DNA of 64,000 nucleotides, from the NCBI GenBank assembly GCA_018396635.1, contig JAGTQE010000006.1, positions 1 to 64,000 on the forward strand. Direction: 5' to 3'. Both the position numbers and the translations under genes were made by a program. The DNA comes from Candidatus Bathyarchaeota archaeon. GTDB taxonomy: Archaea > Thermoproteota > Bathyarchaeia > Bathyarchaeales > DTEX01. Positions 42,820 through 51,961 of the stretch are shown in pieces. Under the pieces are notes generated by a model that was not told where the DNA came from, ran no database searches, and was given only the letters and a program-made list of their open reading frames with translations. The first letter of the stretch is position 1. The number at the start of each line of letters is the position of its first letter.

Positions 42820-43824
42820 ATGGAGTACGCAGTGAAGACTGTTGGCCTGACGAAGATTTATGGGGGCAGGATTAAAGCCTTAGATGGTGTGGACTTAAAT
42901 GTTGAGTCTGGCAAGGTTTTTGCTCTCCTGGGGCCTAATGGCGCTGGCAAAACGACCCTCATGAGGATTCTGACAACCCAGATTAAGCCGACATCTGGTG
43001 AGGCCTACGTGTTTGGGTTGAGTGTTGTCCGTGAAGGAGCTAAGGTTAGGGAGATGGTGAGCTATGTTCCACAGGAGATGAGCGTTTGGACTGATATAAG
43101 CGGATATGAGAACCTGCTAATCTACGCTAAAATCTATGGTATTCCACCGAGCAGGAGAAATAAGCTCATATGGGAGGCCTTAGAGAATATGGGCTTAAGC
43201 GAGTTCGCGAACAACCTTGTTAAAACTTATTCCGGCGGTATGATTAGGAGGCTTGAGTGCGCATGTGCCCTGCTAACCAGACCTAAAATATTATTTTTAG
43301 ATGAGCCGACAATAGGTTTAGACCCATCAGCTAGGAAGGCTGTATGGGAAAGATTATCTATTTTTCGGAAGGAGAATGGTGCAACAATTTTCTTTAATAC
43401 ACATTATATGGATGAGGCTGATCTTTACGCGGACGAGATCGCTATAATTAATAGGGGTAGGATAGTGGCTTTGGGAACCCCGGAAAGCCTTAAGCATTCG
43501 CTTGGAGGTGAGATAATATCTCTTGAGGTCGAAGACTCAGCTTTTGGCTCGAAGGTTCTGGAAGCGATTAAGGGGTTAGATGTGGTTAGCGACATAATCA
43601 TGGGTGGAAATGAGGTAAATATAGTGTCCCGGGATGCAGAGCATTCTCTGCCGGAGATCATGGATATTTTAAGGCTTAATGGTGTTTCCGTTAGGAGAGT
43701 TTCTATAACTAAGCCAACTCTGGATGATGTCTTCCTGAAGTATGCTGGTGTTAGGCTTGAGCCGGTGGCTGCTGGAAGGATCAGCGAAGTTAGACATGTT
43801 AGAAGCATGATTAGGAGGGGTTAG
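42820..43824 (+). CDS. ABC-2 exporter ATPase subunit
   Basis: A 334-aa ABC ATPase of the daunorubicin-resistance type: Walker A GPNGAGKTTLMRIL, Q-loop VSYVPQEM, signature TYSGGMIRRLE, Walker B ILFLDEPTIGLDP, and the H-loop in FNTHYMDEAD. The C-terminal 80-residue domain is typical of DrrA-like exporters. It pairs with the permease two bases downstream. Substrate unknown; lipids, drugs or polysaccharides are possible. Confidence 0.96.
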   Translation: MEYAVKTVGLTKIYGGRIKALDGVDLNVESGKVFALLGPNGAGKTTLMRILTTQIKPTSGEAYVFGLSVVREGAKVREMVSYVPQEMSVWTDISGYENLLIYAKIYGIPPSRRNKLIWEALENMGLSEFANNLVKTYSGGMIRRLECACALLTRPKILFLDEPTIGLDPSARKAVWERLSIFRKENGATIFFNTHYMDEADLYADEIAIINRGRIVALGTPESLKHSLGGEIISLEVEDSAFGSKVLEAIKGLDVVSDIIMGGNEVNIVSRDAEHSLPEIMDILRLNGVSVRRVSITKPTLDDVFLKYAGVRLEPVAAGRISEVRHVRSMIRRG

Positions 43825-43826
43825 GC

Positions 43827-44591
43827 TTGAGGGGCTTCATGAGGAATGCATTCGCAATGATTGAGCTTGAGATGAGGAGGCTTAAGCATGACAGGACTGA
43901 GCTTTATTCTAGGGCTGTTCAGCCGATTCTATGGATAGCCGTTTTCGGCCCAATAATGGGCAGCGTTAGAGCTATACCGACCGGGGGAATACCATACACA
44001 GACTACATAACTCCCGGCGCCCTCATTCAGTCTACGACTTTTGTTTCAATCTTTTATGGATTAACGATCGTTTGGGAGAGGGAATCCGGAATCTTAAAGA
44101 AGCTTCTAGTCGCCCCAGCCTCACGGTACTCAATAGTTATTGGAAGGGCTATGGCATCCGGCGTTAGAGCCATTTTCCAAGCACTTATAATTATTCCGGT
44201 GGCGCTTCTCATGGGTGTGAGGTTCACGCCAAGCGTGTTAAACTTTATTCTAGCGCTGCTCGTGATATTTGTTTCATCTGGCGGCTTCGCTGCAACATCG
44301 ATACTTGTGGCTTCATTTATGAAGACTAGAGAGCGTTTTATGGGTATAGGGCAGGCGCTAACAATGCCGCTATTCTTCGCTAGCAATGCCCTATATCCGG
44401 TTGCAATGATGCCTGAAATAATGCAGTGGATAGCGCACTTCAATCCGATGAGCTATGTTGTGGATGCCGTGAGGTCGCTGATGATAACTGGAAACTTAGC
44501 TAACCTGCCAATTGACTTGGCGGCAATATTTATATTTGATGCAGTAATGTTTGTGGTTGCTTCAATAAACTTTAGGAGGATAATAGAGTAG
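43827..44591 (+). CDS. ABC-2 exporter permease subunit
   Basis: A 254-aa membrane protein with six hydrophobic helices and an N-terminal amphipathic segment (AFAMIELEMRRLKHDRTELY). It has the ABC-2 signature around GQALTMPLFFASNALYPVAM and HFNPMSYVVDAVRSLMITG. TTG start with AGGAGGGG upstream. It forms the channel for the ATPase encoded just upstream. Confidence 0.94.
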   Translation: MRGFMRNAFAMIELEMRRLKHDRTELYSRAVQPILWIAVFGPIMGSVRAIPTGGIPYTDYITPGALIQSTTFVSIFYGLTIVWERESGILKKLLVAPASRYSIVIGRAMASGVRAIFQALIIIPVALLMGVRFTPSVLNFILALLVIFVSSGGFAATSILVASFMKTRERFMGIGQALTMPLFFASNALYPVAMMPEIMQWIAHFNPMSYVVDAVRSLMITGNLANLPIDLAAIFIFDAVMFVVASINFRRIIE

Positions 44592-44626
44592 GAGAACTAA
44601 AAAATAGTGGGGATTTAATGGAGTAT

Positions 44627-45865
44627 TCAGTATCTTCCGTACTCCTCGACAGCATCTATCAGAGCCCTTAAATTCTCTGGTGGAACGGGCATCGGAATAT
44701 CCGCCACGCCGGGTGATAATATGAAGCCTCCGCCCGGCTTCACCTCGCTGAGAATATCCTTTATGTATCCCTTAATTTTATCCGGCGTGGCTTCAAGTAA
44801 TAGTGATGGTGGAACCCCACCCATTATGCAAGTGTGTCCGCCTAAAATCTTCTTTGCTTTCCTAACATCGGTCTTCTCAAAGTAAGCTATGCCCCAGCCT
44901 CTTGGCAGCTCCAGTATAGTTTCTAGATGCGGGTCATGCCACCCCTCAAAGAATACTAGTGACTTTATCCCCTGCTCGTAGAGTGCTACTATAATCTTCT
45001 TGAGTGTTGGCCAGTAGAACTCATTGTATAATTTGGGCGATAGGTACTCGTTGAGGTGTAGTGGTATAAATGCATATTTTGCTCCAGCCGGCTTAAGGGA
45101 TAATGCAACCTTAAGTATGGGCTCAACCAGTGCCTCGCATGCCCGCTTAACGTCATCCGGGTGCCTGCGTACATCTAATAGTGCCCCGGTTGGGTATCTG
45201 AGGAAGTCGCCTATGAAGTCTAGCGGAGCGTAGGCGAACGTTAGGGGGAGCGATGGCACGCCAACTTTAGCCAGATCTGCGGCCGAATCGCCTAGAAACT
45301 TGAGGTATCTGGAGACTTCGACTCCAAGCCTTATTAGGGCGACATTAGCCTTTTCTGAATTAGGCTTCTCTAGGTTTAAGCATGATCTTGGGAGTATCAC
45401 TTCATTCAAGAATGTTATTGGGTCATCGGAGAGCTTGCAATATTCCTTGGCTTCCATGAACTGTCCGCCAATAAACTGGAATATGCTGTCTTCTGGGAGT
45501 TCTCTACCGGGCCACCTAGTATACTTGTCCCCCAGCGCGTCGTGCATCGGCCCGGTCCAGAATCTAACTGATGGTGCTATATCCGGGTAGTCTGAGAAGG
45601 CTAGGGCGAATATAAATCCCTCAGCGGCTAGGGCTGCGAGGAATACGTCTACTGGATATTCGGTTGCGAACCTTACGGATACTTCACGAGCCCTATCATA
45701 ATTGAAGTATAATTCGTAGCCCTTCGCATATTTGCGTAGAATATCCCCGCAGGTAAATATTATTAATGGCACTCTATCGGGTTCGCCTAGCTCTATAGCC
45801 TTCTCAACCCTTCCAAACCTCTCTTTTAGGAGATCTTCCGGAGATTTTAATTCGGCTCCAGTCAT
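44627..45865 (-). CDS. URO-D-family corrinoid methyltransferase
   Basis: A 412-aa URO-D-superfamily methyltransferase: RFGRVEKAIELGEPDRVPLI, SLVFFEGWHDPHLETIL, AYFEKTDVRKAKKILG and the family's GGVPPSLLLEATPDKIKGYI, GGGFILSPGVADIPMPVPPE. It resembles MtaA/MtbA and the O-demethylase branch. It begins four bases after the corrinoid protein gene on the same strand, so it very likely uses that protein as methyl donor or acceptor. Confidence 0.9.
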   Translation of the reverse strand: MTGAELKSPEDLLKERFGRVEKAIELGEPDRVPLIIFTCGDILRKYAKGYELYFNYDRAREVSVRFATEYPVDVFLAALAAEGFIFALAFSDYPDIAPSVRFWTGPMHDALGDKYTRWPGRELPEDSIFQFIGGQFMEAKEYCKLSDDPITFLNEVILPRSCLNLEKPNSEKANVALIRLGVEVSRYLKFLGDSAADLAKVGVPSLPLTFAYAPLDFIGDFLRYPTGALLDVRRHPDDVKRACEALVEPILKVALSLKPAGAKYAFIPLHLNEYLSPKLYNEFYWPTLKKIIVALYEQGIKSLVFFEGWHDPHLETILELPRGWGIAYFEKTDVRKAKKILGGHTCIMGGVPPSLLLEATPDKIKGYIKDILSEVKPGGGFILSPGVADIPMPVPPENLRALIDAVEEYGRY

Positions 45866-45869
45866 AATT

Positions 45870-46511
45870 TCACCCTCCTAACCCCAGCATCTCCTTACAT
45901 TTTCTTATGCCCAGCATTGCGTTATCCGCCCATTCATCTGCGCCGACATACCGCTTTACATGCTCATCCATCCTTCCACCACCAACTATAACTCTAACCC
46001 TATCCCTTAAGCCGGCTTCCTTGAGGGCGTTAACAGTCTTCTTCATCGACTCGTAGCTTATAGTTAAGAGCCCGCTCATGCCAACGATGTCTGGATTATG
46101 GGTCCTAACAGCATCAACGAATCTCTCTGGCGGGACATCAACGCCCAAATCTATAACCTTGAAGCCGGCAGCTTCGGCGAATGCTTTAAAAATGTTTTTA
46201 CCTATATCATGAATATCTCCCTGAACTGTGCCTAAAACTATTGTTCCGAGGGGTTTAGTCTCCCTCTTAAGCTCTGGGAGAACAACCCTCATAACGCTAT
46301 TAAATATTTCGCTGGCGAAAACAAGTTCTGAGAGGAAGTATTCGCCCCTTTCAAACCTTTCGCCAATAATTGTTGTCGCTTTCCTGCAAGCCTCAAGAAT
46401 CTCGGATGGATCCGTACCCTCCCTGAGAAGTTTCTCAACAATTCCGAGAACCCTATTCTCATCGAGATTAACAAATGCGTCAATAAGATCCGCTAGAGAC
46501 AAGTACTCCAC
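45870..46511 (-). CDS. Corrinoid (methyl-B12) carrier protein
   Basis: A 213-aa two-domain corrinoid protein of the MtaC/MtbC type. It has an N-terminal four-helix cap (about 1-85) and a Rossmann B12-binding domain with GTVQGDIHDIGKN, the DxHxxG motif whose His ligates cobalt, then GLLTISYESMKKTV and IVGGGRM. GTG start. It carries methyl groups between its substrate-specific methyltransferase and an acceptor. No RamA-type activator is in the window. Confidence 0.95.
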   Translation of the reverse strand: MEYLSLADLIDAFVNLDENRVLGIVEKLLREGTDPSEILEACRKATTIIGERFERGEYFLSELVFASEIFNSVMRVVLPELKRETKPLGTIVLGTVQGDIHDIGKNIFKAFAEAAGFKVIDLGVDVPPERFVDAVRTHNPDIVGMSGLLTISYESMKKTVNALKEAGLRDRVRVIVGGGRMDEHVKRYVGADEWADNAMLGIRKCKEMLGLGG

Positions 46512-46622
46512 CCATCAGAAAATAGGGTTAGCGGTGTATTAAAACCTTCCTGTCTCCATAAAATAAAGATTTCTTGGGATTTATTCTTTTAAGTCGGCTA
46601 GTTTTTGCTTCTAGGAAGGCTT

Positions 46623-47042
46623 TTATGGGTTCTCTATCCACTGTGAGCCTTTATCGGTTACCTCCTTCTTCCATATTGGGGTTTCATGCTTAAGCCTCTC
46701 GATCAACTCAACTATGGATTTGAAGCCCTCCTCCCTGTGCTTTGAGGCAACCAGTGCGTATACTGTGTCTTCGCCTACGCTGGCGGATCCAACCTTATGC
46801 TCAACTATGGCGTCGATTATGCCGTACTTTGCCTTTAGATCCTCAATTATCTTCTCCAGAGAATCCTTGGCAGCCTCCTCGTAGGCTTCGTATTCAAGCC
46901 TCAAAACCCTTCCCCCATCTCTGCCAGTACCCCTAACAGCCCCAACAAAGATTACCACAGCGCCTATCTCGCTTGACGCCCCCTTAATTTCACTCAATAA
47001 ACTATTTAGATCGTCAAGCTTCTCGGATATTTTAACCTTCAT
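46623..47042 (-). CDS. moaE: Molybdopterin synthase large subunit
   Basis: A 139-aa MoaE: GAVVIFVGAVRGTGRDGG, LRLEYEAYEEAAKDSL, the active-site HKVGSASVGEDTVYALVASKH and HETPIWKKEVTDKG. With MoaD it inserts two sulfurs into precursor Z. It follows moaD, with the stop of moaD three bases upstream. It supplies cofactor for molybdopterin enzymes such as the sulfite-oxidase-like protein at 17.9 kb. Confidence 0.95.
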   Translation of the reverse strand: MKVKISEKLDDLNSLLSEIKGASSEIGAVVIFVGAVRGTGRDGGRVLRLEYEAYEEAAKDSLEKIIEDLKAKYGIIDAIVEHKVGSASVGEDTVYALVASKHREEGFKSIVELIERLKHETPIWKKEVTDKGSQWIENP

Positions 47043-47045
47043 TTT

Positions 47046-47360
47046 TCATCCACCGCCAACTGGTGGTAGAATCGCAACTTCATCGCCGTCCTTGAGCCTG
47101 TAAGTTATCTCTGGGCTCTTACCGCCAACTAGCACATAGTAGTTTCTAAGTATTGGGGTTCCATCCCTATTTACGGCAACCTCGCCCCTAATCGTCATGA
47201 ATACTGATTGTTTCCACTCCTCGGCTACCTCACCATGTCTTTCAGGTATATGTTTTAGGAGGAGGTCTGCAAGCGTCGTCTCTCCAACCTCGTACTCCTC
47301 CTCCTTAACGCCAAGCAGCTCACGCAGCCTGCCGAAGTACTTAACTTTAACCTTGGCCAT
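47046..47360 (-). CDS. moaD: Molybdopterin synthase small subunit (ubiquitin-like)
   Basis: About 104 aa with a ubiquitin-like beta-grasp fold: VKVKYFGRLRELLGVKEEEY and a C-terminal DGDEVAILPPVGGG, ending in the GG that carries thiocarboxylate. A 20-residue insertion (VAEEWKQSVFMTIRG) is common in archaeal MoaD. ATG 47360 is preferred over the track start. Confidence 0.92.
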   Translation of the reverse strand: MAKVKVKYFGRLRELLGVKEEEYEVGETTLADLLLKHIPERHGEVAEEWKQSVFMTIRGEVAVNRDGTPILRNYYVLVGGKSPEITYRLKDGDEVAILPPVGGG

Positions 47361-47470
47361 GTCTTTCCACAATCTCCTTTAAGGTAACCTAACTATAATA
47401 ATTGAGCTCAAAAATTAATTTTTCCTATGTCTAGAAAAACCATTTTTTATAGTATTTCGGAGTAGATTTC

Positions 47471-48112
47471 CTACCTAGCCCTCCTCCTCTCTCCAGATTG
47501 TCTTGCACGCTCAATATTCTTTAAGCGTGCCTGGAGGATCGCTATCTTTGTTTTAGAGATCTTTCTCGGCTTTCTGATGCTGGCTCTAGCCTTAAAGGCT
47601 AGCGTCTTAAACTGCTTTGACTTTCCAGGTGAGCGTTTAACTTCATCGCTATTAGCGTTGTCGTCTTCGCTCCCTGCGCTTCTCTCCCTGATGAACGTGA
47701 CTCTTCCCTCCTCTAGGTCAACCTCCTTAACCATCCAGCCCACGGTTAACCAAGCCTCTGATGGCATGCGCCCCCTGATGTTGCTCCACCACCCCTTCTG
47801 CTTACGGGCTGATTCTGGAAGCCTATCGCCTATGATCTCCTCAATCTCCTGGAAGGAAAGCGTGGTCTCGCTTAGGAATCTAGCCTTCTTGGCTAGGAAT
47901 ATGCTGAGGTTCATGTATTTGCTCCTTGAGGATCTTGGGGACACTTCCTTAACAGCGCATTTTAGGCATATTATTCCGTCTCCTCTCGGCAGGATGCAGT
48001 TTCCACAGTAAATCATCCCGCAGCGGCTGCATGTGTAAAGTGCGCTCCTTGGATAGGTTTCCTCACAGAGTGCGCAGACATTACCGACCTGAATTATCTT
48101 TCTAGCCTTCAA
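47471..48112 (-). CDS. Zinc-finger protein with DUF7662-like domain
   Basis: A 213-aa protein. The N-terminal zinc finger is CALCEETYPRSALYTCSRC, then CGNCILPRGDGIICLKC (about 13-53). The middle (about 75-150) has SARKQKGWWSNIRGRMPSEA and WLTVGWMVKEVDLEEGRVTF, a pattern I associate with the DUF7662-like domain of archaeal and bacterial proteins. The C-terminal 60 residues are highly basic (KTKIAILQARLKNIERARQS), suggesting nucleic-acid binding. A perfect inverted repeat sits just upstream of its presumed TATA box. Confidence 0.7.
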   Translation of the reverse strand: MKARKIIQVGNVCALCEETYPRSALYTCSRCGMIYCGNCILPRGDGIICLKCAVKEVSPRSSRSKYMNLSIFLAKKARFLSETTLSFQEIEEIIGDRLPESARKQKGWWSNIRGRMPSEAWLTVGWMVKEVDLEEGRVTFIRERSAGSEDDNANSDEVKRSPGKSKQFKTLAFKARASIRKPRKISKTKIAILQARLKNIERARQSGERRRAR

Positions 48113-48166
48113 GCTTCTCCATCCTGAAACATAGATTATCTCTGGATGGATTATTTATCTTTTCAG

Positions 48167-48198
48167 TTCACACCCAGCTTTAGGCTGCTGGGTGTGAA
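48167..48198. promoter_or_regulatory. Perfect 12-bp inverted repeat
   Basis: TTCACACCCAGC (48167-48178) and GCTGGGTGTGAA (48187-48198) are exact reverse complements with an 8-nt loop (TTTAGGCT). It lies immediately upstream of AGATAAATAATCC, a TATA-like element for the minus-strand zinc-finger gene, and about 70 bp beyond the 3' end of the amidohydrolase gene. It could be an operator, an RNA hairpin or a terminator; there is no clear T-run. Confidence 0.55.
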
Positions 48199-48265
48199 GA
48201 TGTGGCGATGTCAAAGGATCAAAGTTTTAAGGCGTTAATAGCATCGATATTGGGTGGCTGTGTGG

Positions 48266-49108
48266 TTATGGGGAGATGCCAAGTATTTCGAGAGCATCTC
48301 TATTTATGATCTCCTCGATTTTTCTCTCAGGTATTCTCGGCAGATTCGTGCCCTCAACAATTAGATTTATCCTCCTCAAATTATTGATTGTCTCCTCAGG
48401 AGTGGTGACAGGCCAGTCTGAGCCAAGGAGGAGCTTGTGCATCTGGTCATACTCATTTGCGAGGACTAACGCATTATAGAATTGCCATGGTCTATAGAAC
48501 AGGGCTGATATATCGGCGTAGACGTTAGGGTGCTTCCGGATCAAGATTATTGTATCCGGTATCCATGGGTGTCCCATATGTGCCACAACCATTTTCAGGT
48601 CTGGGAAGGCTATGGCAACCTTCTCTAATATTAGCGGGTAAGAGTACTCCATTGGGTCATATTTGCCGGGTGTCGCCCCCATATGGAAGATTATGGGTAG
48701 CCCGAGATCAACAGCCTTTGAGTAGATTGCGCATGCCCTCTCACTATAAGGATGAAAGTTCTGGTAGGCTGGCCCAAGCTTAATGCCTTTAAGCTTCAGC
48801 TCATTAACGCAGCGCTCAACCTCCTCAAGAGCATCCTCCCCATTGGGATCCACAGTTAAGAAGCCTATGAATTTTCCGCCATACATCCTCACGTACTCCG
48901 CAACATTATCATTCTCATGCTTATCCCTCCCAAAAGATAGCCCAAAAACTATCGCCCTATCGACATTTCTCATGGCTTTGTAGTGATCATCCCAGCAGAG
49001 AGCATCCATATCTATTGGGTGACCTGGCCGTGCAGTATAATACTTTGGCTTCTCAGATTTAGCTGGCTGCCTATTTCTTGGAAGGTGAGTGTGTACGTCA
49101 ACTATCAT
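48266..49108 (-). CDS. Amidohydrolase-2 family metal-dependent hydrolase
   Basis: About 280 aa of the PF04909 amidohydrolase fold: MIVDVHTHLP with the HxH metal site, GIKLGPAYQNFHPYSE, PIIFHMGATPG, MVVAHMGHPWI and LLLGSDWPVTTPEET with the conserved Asp. Members are decarboxylases or hydrolases of small acids and sugar lactones. ATG 49108 has GTGGTGAG upstream. The neighbouring divergent gene is fucose-isomerase-like, so a role in sugar-acid or lactone use is plausible. Confidence 0.85.
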   Translation of the reverse strand: MIVDVHTHLPRNRQPAKSEKPKYYTARPGHPIDMDALCWDDHYKAMRNVDRAIVFGLSFGRDKHENDNVAEYVRMYGGKFIGFLTVDPNGEDALEEVERCVNELKLKGIKLGPAYQNFHPYSERACAIYSKAVDLGLPIIFHMGATPGKYDPMEYSYPLILEKVAIAFPDLKMVVAHMGHPWIPDTIILIRKHPNVYADISALFYRPWQFYNALVLANEYDQMHKLLLGSDWPVTTPEETINNLRRINLIVEGTNLPRIPERKIEEIINRDALEILGISP

Positions 49109-49225
49109 TCTCACCACAAGCACTATTTTATTCCAGTAACCCTAATAACTTTGGTTGGAGCGTTTTGGAGTTTCGCTAGGGTAACTATATATTTTTAGTC
49201 GCTTAATCATATTCTGGGGGTGCTT

Positions 49226-50719
49226 ATGAAGACAACTCCAATAGGAATAGCCTTAATTAATGATGAGAGGGAGCATGTTTGGAGGGCTAATAGGGATGAG
49301 TGCATGGAGGTCGTTCATAGGTGGGCTGAGATTATTAGGAGGGGGGTTAAGAACGTTGATGGGTCTTCGCCTGAGGTTGTTGTCGGCTCGGATACGATAA
49401 CCTCTGTTAGGGTTGCTCAGAGGGTTGGCGAGGAGCTTGCTAAGGCGAACTGTAAACAAATAATATTATGCTTCTACGTCTGGAACTTCCCATATCTAGT
49501 CTGGCCATTCATCAACAGCGTCGGCAGAGATAAGCCTATCCTCTGCTTATCAAATAACAGCGGAAAATATCCTGGAAACGTCGGCCTATTGGCGACGGAC
49601 GGCGCCCTAAGACAGGCTGGGTTGAGGACCCATAGGATAATTGGAGACATGAATGATCCTGAGGTTCAGGCCGAGGTTATAGATTGGGTTAGGGCTGCTC
49701 AGGCATATACGGCTATCCAAAATGAGGTTTATGGCATGTATGGCGGCCACTCCATGGGCATGGAGACAGGCTACTTCCACCTAATCCCAATAATAAAGAC
49801 TTTCGGAGTAACCGTCTGCCAGATAGATCAATTTCTTCTAGTTGAGAGGATGAAGGATGTTGATGAGAGGGAAGTTGAAAAGGCCATGAAGTGGTTCACC
49901 GAGATGCTTGGGGACAGAATAAGATATGATGGTAAGATGCTCACGCCTGAAACTCTGAAGAGGCAGATACGGCTATACTTGGCGATGAAGATGATTAATG
50001 AGGAGATGGGCTTCGACTTCTGCGGCATAAAGGGGCAGAGGGAGCTCTCTGAGCACGTATGCATAACAGACGTCGCCGAGATGCTCATGAACGACCCATA
50101 CGACTGGAATGGGCCTAAAGAGCCTACGGTCTGCGCCACTGAGGCCGACTCGCTGGCGGCGGTAACAATGCAGCTCCTAAAATATGTTAGCGGGGGCCTC
50201 CCAGTCCTATTTATGGATGTCCGCCTATACCACCCGGACAAGGACATATGGGACTTCTGCAACTCAGGAAACCATGCAAGCTGGTACGCTTCAAGGAGTA
50301 TGGATCCAAAGGAAAACTTAAAGAAGGTGACCTTCCACCCAGCCCTAGAATTCTACTTTAAGGCTGGCGGCGCATCCGTTGAGTTTGATGCCGCACCAGG
50401 GCCGATAACATTCGCCAGGCTCGGGCTCCTTGAGGATAGGCTCTACATGGTTATAGTACAGGGCGAGGCTGTCGAGCTGCCGCCTGAGGAGCGCAGAAGG
50501 ATAAATGAGCAGACGAACCCAACATGGCCGCATGTTCACGCTAAGCTAAACTGCGGCTTCGAGGAGTTCATTGAAGTTTTTCCAAGCAATCATATACTTG
50601 GGGTTGCCGGGAACCATGTGAGGGCGCTAAAGTATCTCTGCGAAATAGCTGGCATAGAGCCTATAATCCTAGGCCCAGAAGGCCAAAAGTACACTAAGCC
50701 CATCTGGAAGCGAGTATAA
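49226..50719 (+). CDS. L-fucose/L-arabinose isomerase family protein
   Basis: A 497-aa protein of the FucI/AraA fold: SPEVVVGSDTITSVRVAQRV, VWNFPYLVWPFINSVG, GMYGGHSMGMETGYFH, QIDQFLLVERM, with metal-site-like residues in ATEADSLAAVTMQLLKYVSG and HVHAKLNCGFEEF. It probably interconverts a deoxy-sugar or pentose aldose and ketose. ATG 49226 follows GGGGGTG. The exact substrate is not determinable from sequence alone. Confidence 0.82.
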   Translation: MKTTPIGIALINDEREHVWRANRDECMEVVHRWAEIIRRGVKNVDGSSPEVVVGSDTITSVRVAQRVGEELAKANCKQIILCFYVWNFPYLVWPFINSVGRDKPILCLSNNSGKYPGNVGLLATDGALRQAGLRTHRIIGDMNDPEVQAEVIDWVRAAQAYTAIQNEVYGMYGGHSMGMETGYFHLIPIIKTFGVTVCQIDQFLLVERMKDVDEREVEKAMKWFTEMLGDRIRYDGKMLTPETLKRQIRLYLAMKMINEEMGFDFCGIKGQRELSEHVCITDVAEMLMNDPYDWNGPKEPTVCATEADSLAAVTMQLLKYVSGGLPVLFMDVRLYHPDKDIWDFCNSGNHASWYASRSMDPKENLKKVTFHPALEFYFKAGGASVEFDAAPGPITFARLGLLEDRLYMVIVQGEAVELPPEERRRINEQTNPTWPHVHAKLNCGFEEFIEVFPSNHILGVAGNHVRALKYLCEIAGIEPIILGPEGQKYTKPIWKRV

Positions 50720-50770
50720 GTTGGTGTAGCCGAGCTTTCTCAGCCCTCCAGCCCCTATTTTTTAACCTAT

Positions 50771-51523
50771 TTAATTACCGAGGGTTGGGGCATTAAAAGA
50801 CCAAATCTTCCGGAGTACATGTTCAACATCCCTAGCAAAGCTTGTTTCGAGAAGTTTCTCTACACTCCCAAGCGCATCCTCTAGGCTAGTGTCGAAGCGT
50901 ATGCTTCCAAGGAAGCATATGCCTAGGGCTTCAACCTCGAGTTTAATGTTCTCTGAGTTATCCATCTTCATGTTCTCTATAACGCCAACTATGGGGGCCT
51001 TAAGGCCCTTAAGCAGGCTGAGCAGTCTCCTAACAGTCTCGAAAGCCATCTTAGATGGCGTTGTAATGAGGAGGAAGTTTGCGCCCCTAACATACTTAAG
51101 TATGTCCAGCGTTAGGTCGCTTATGCCGGGAGGCATATCGATCAGTAGAATATCTAGGCTACCCCAGCGGGTGATCGCCAGCATCTCGAGAAGGGCGTTG
51201 GATAATTCTTCTCCTCTGAGCGGTGTGGTTTCATCCCCAATATAGAAGATTAAGGACATATATTTTACGCCGTGCACTTCGGGTGGGATAATTCCCCTAT
51301 CTTCAGTAGGCTTTAAGCCTATTGCGTTCAGAACAACATGCGTTGTTGGACTTGTGAAGTCTAGGTCTAGTAGACCCGTTTTAAAGCCTCTTCTTGCTAG
51401 GAGTAAGGCTAATGTTGATGCTATTACGCTCTTCCCAACACCACCCTTACCGCTTAGGACAACAATTATTCTCTTTATGCCGCTTAACCTCTCATCTATA
51501 ATGCTTCTCCTTGGATCTATCAT
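50771..51523 (-). CDS. Mrp/MinD-type HypB-like ATPase (HypB-AT)
   Basis: About 250 aa of the Mrp/MinD class: deviant Walker A LSGKGGVGKSVIASTLALLL, LDLDFTSPTTHVVL, switch II ILLIDMPPGISDLTL and VIENMKMDN. It lies directly downstream of hypA, taking the place of the usual GTPase HypB. In Thermococcus an atypical Mrp-type HypB binds HypA and raises its nickel affinity in an ATP-dependent way; this gene fits that role. Start 51523 (GGGTG upstream) avoids the 71-bp overlap of the track ORF with hypA. Confidence 0.8.
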   Translation of the reverse strand: MIDPRRSIIDERLSGIKRIIVVLSGKGGVGKSVIASTLALLLARRGFKTGLLDLDFTSPTTHVVLNAIGLKPTEDRGIIPPEVHGVKYMSLIFYIGDETTPLRGEELSNALLEMLAITRWGSLDILLIDMPPGISDLTLDILKYVRGANFLLITTPSKMAFETVRRLLSLLKGLKAPIVGVIENMKMDNSENIKLEVEALGICFLGSIRFDTSLEDALGSVEKLLETSFARDVEHVLRKIWSFNAPTLGN

Positions 51524-51524
51524 C

Positions 51525-51923
51525 CTACTTAACACCCCTAATGCTAGATATCCAGACACCCCTCCCACCTGAGAGATCGAAGTCTGGGCTTCCACATTTT
51601 GGGCACCTTATGTATGCGTGGGCTACCTCCGGAATAAAATGGATAGCTTCCATAATGTCGCTTGAAGCTCTAATGTCTCTGAAAAGCCATCTATGGCCGC
51701 AAACCCTACATTTAAAGGCTGCCTTAGACACCCTTATAACAAATTTTGTATTTGCGAGCTTGCCGGATCTAAGCTCCCTGAGGGCGAAGTCTAAAATTTC
51801 TCTGTCAACCTGCTGTAGCTCGCCGACCTTTAAGTGAACCTCGCTGACCTCCCTCAAACCCTCCCTCTCGGCAGCTTGGGAGACAGCCAATATTATAGCC
51901 TCGGCCAGAGCCCACTCATGCAT
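51525..51923 (-). CDS. hypA: Hydrogenase nickel-insertion protein HypA
   Basis: A 132-aa protein starting MHEWALAEAI with the nickel-ligating His2. Its zinc-binding cysteines are CRVCGHRW and CPKCGSPDF, with an insertion of about 33 residues between them, as in archaeal HypA. It delivers Ni to the NiFe hydrogenase large subunit. Divergent from hypE, 38 bp away, so both must have very short leaders. Confidence 0.95.
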   Translation of the reverse strand: MHEWALAEAIILAVSQAAEREGLREVSEVHLKVGELQQVDREILDFALRELRSGKLANTKFVIRVSKAAFKCRVCGHRWLFRDIRASSDIMEAIHFIPEVAHAYIRCPKCGSPDFDLSGGRGVWISSIRGVK

Positions 51924-51961
51924 AGGAAAAGTTTAGATGGCCCATGATTTAAGAATATCTA

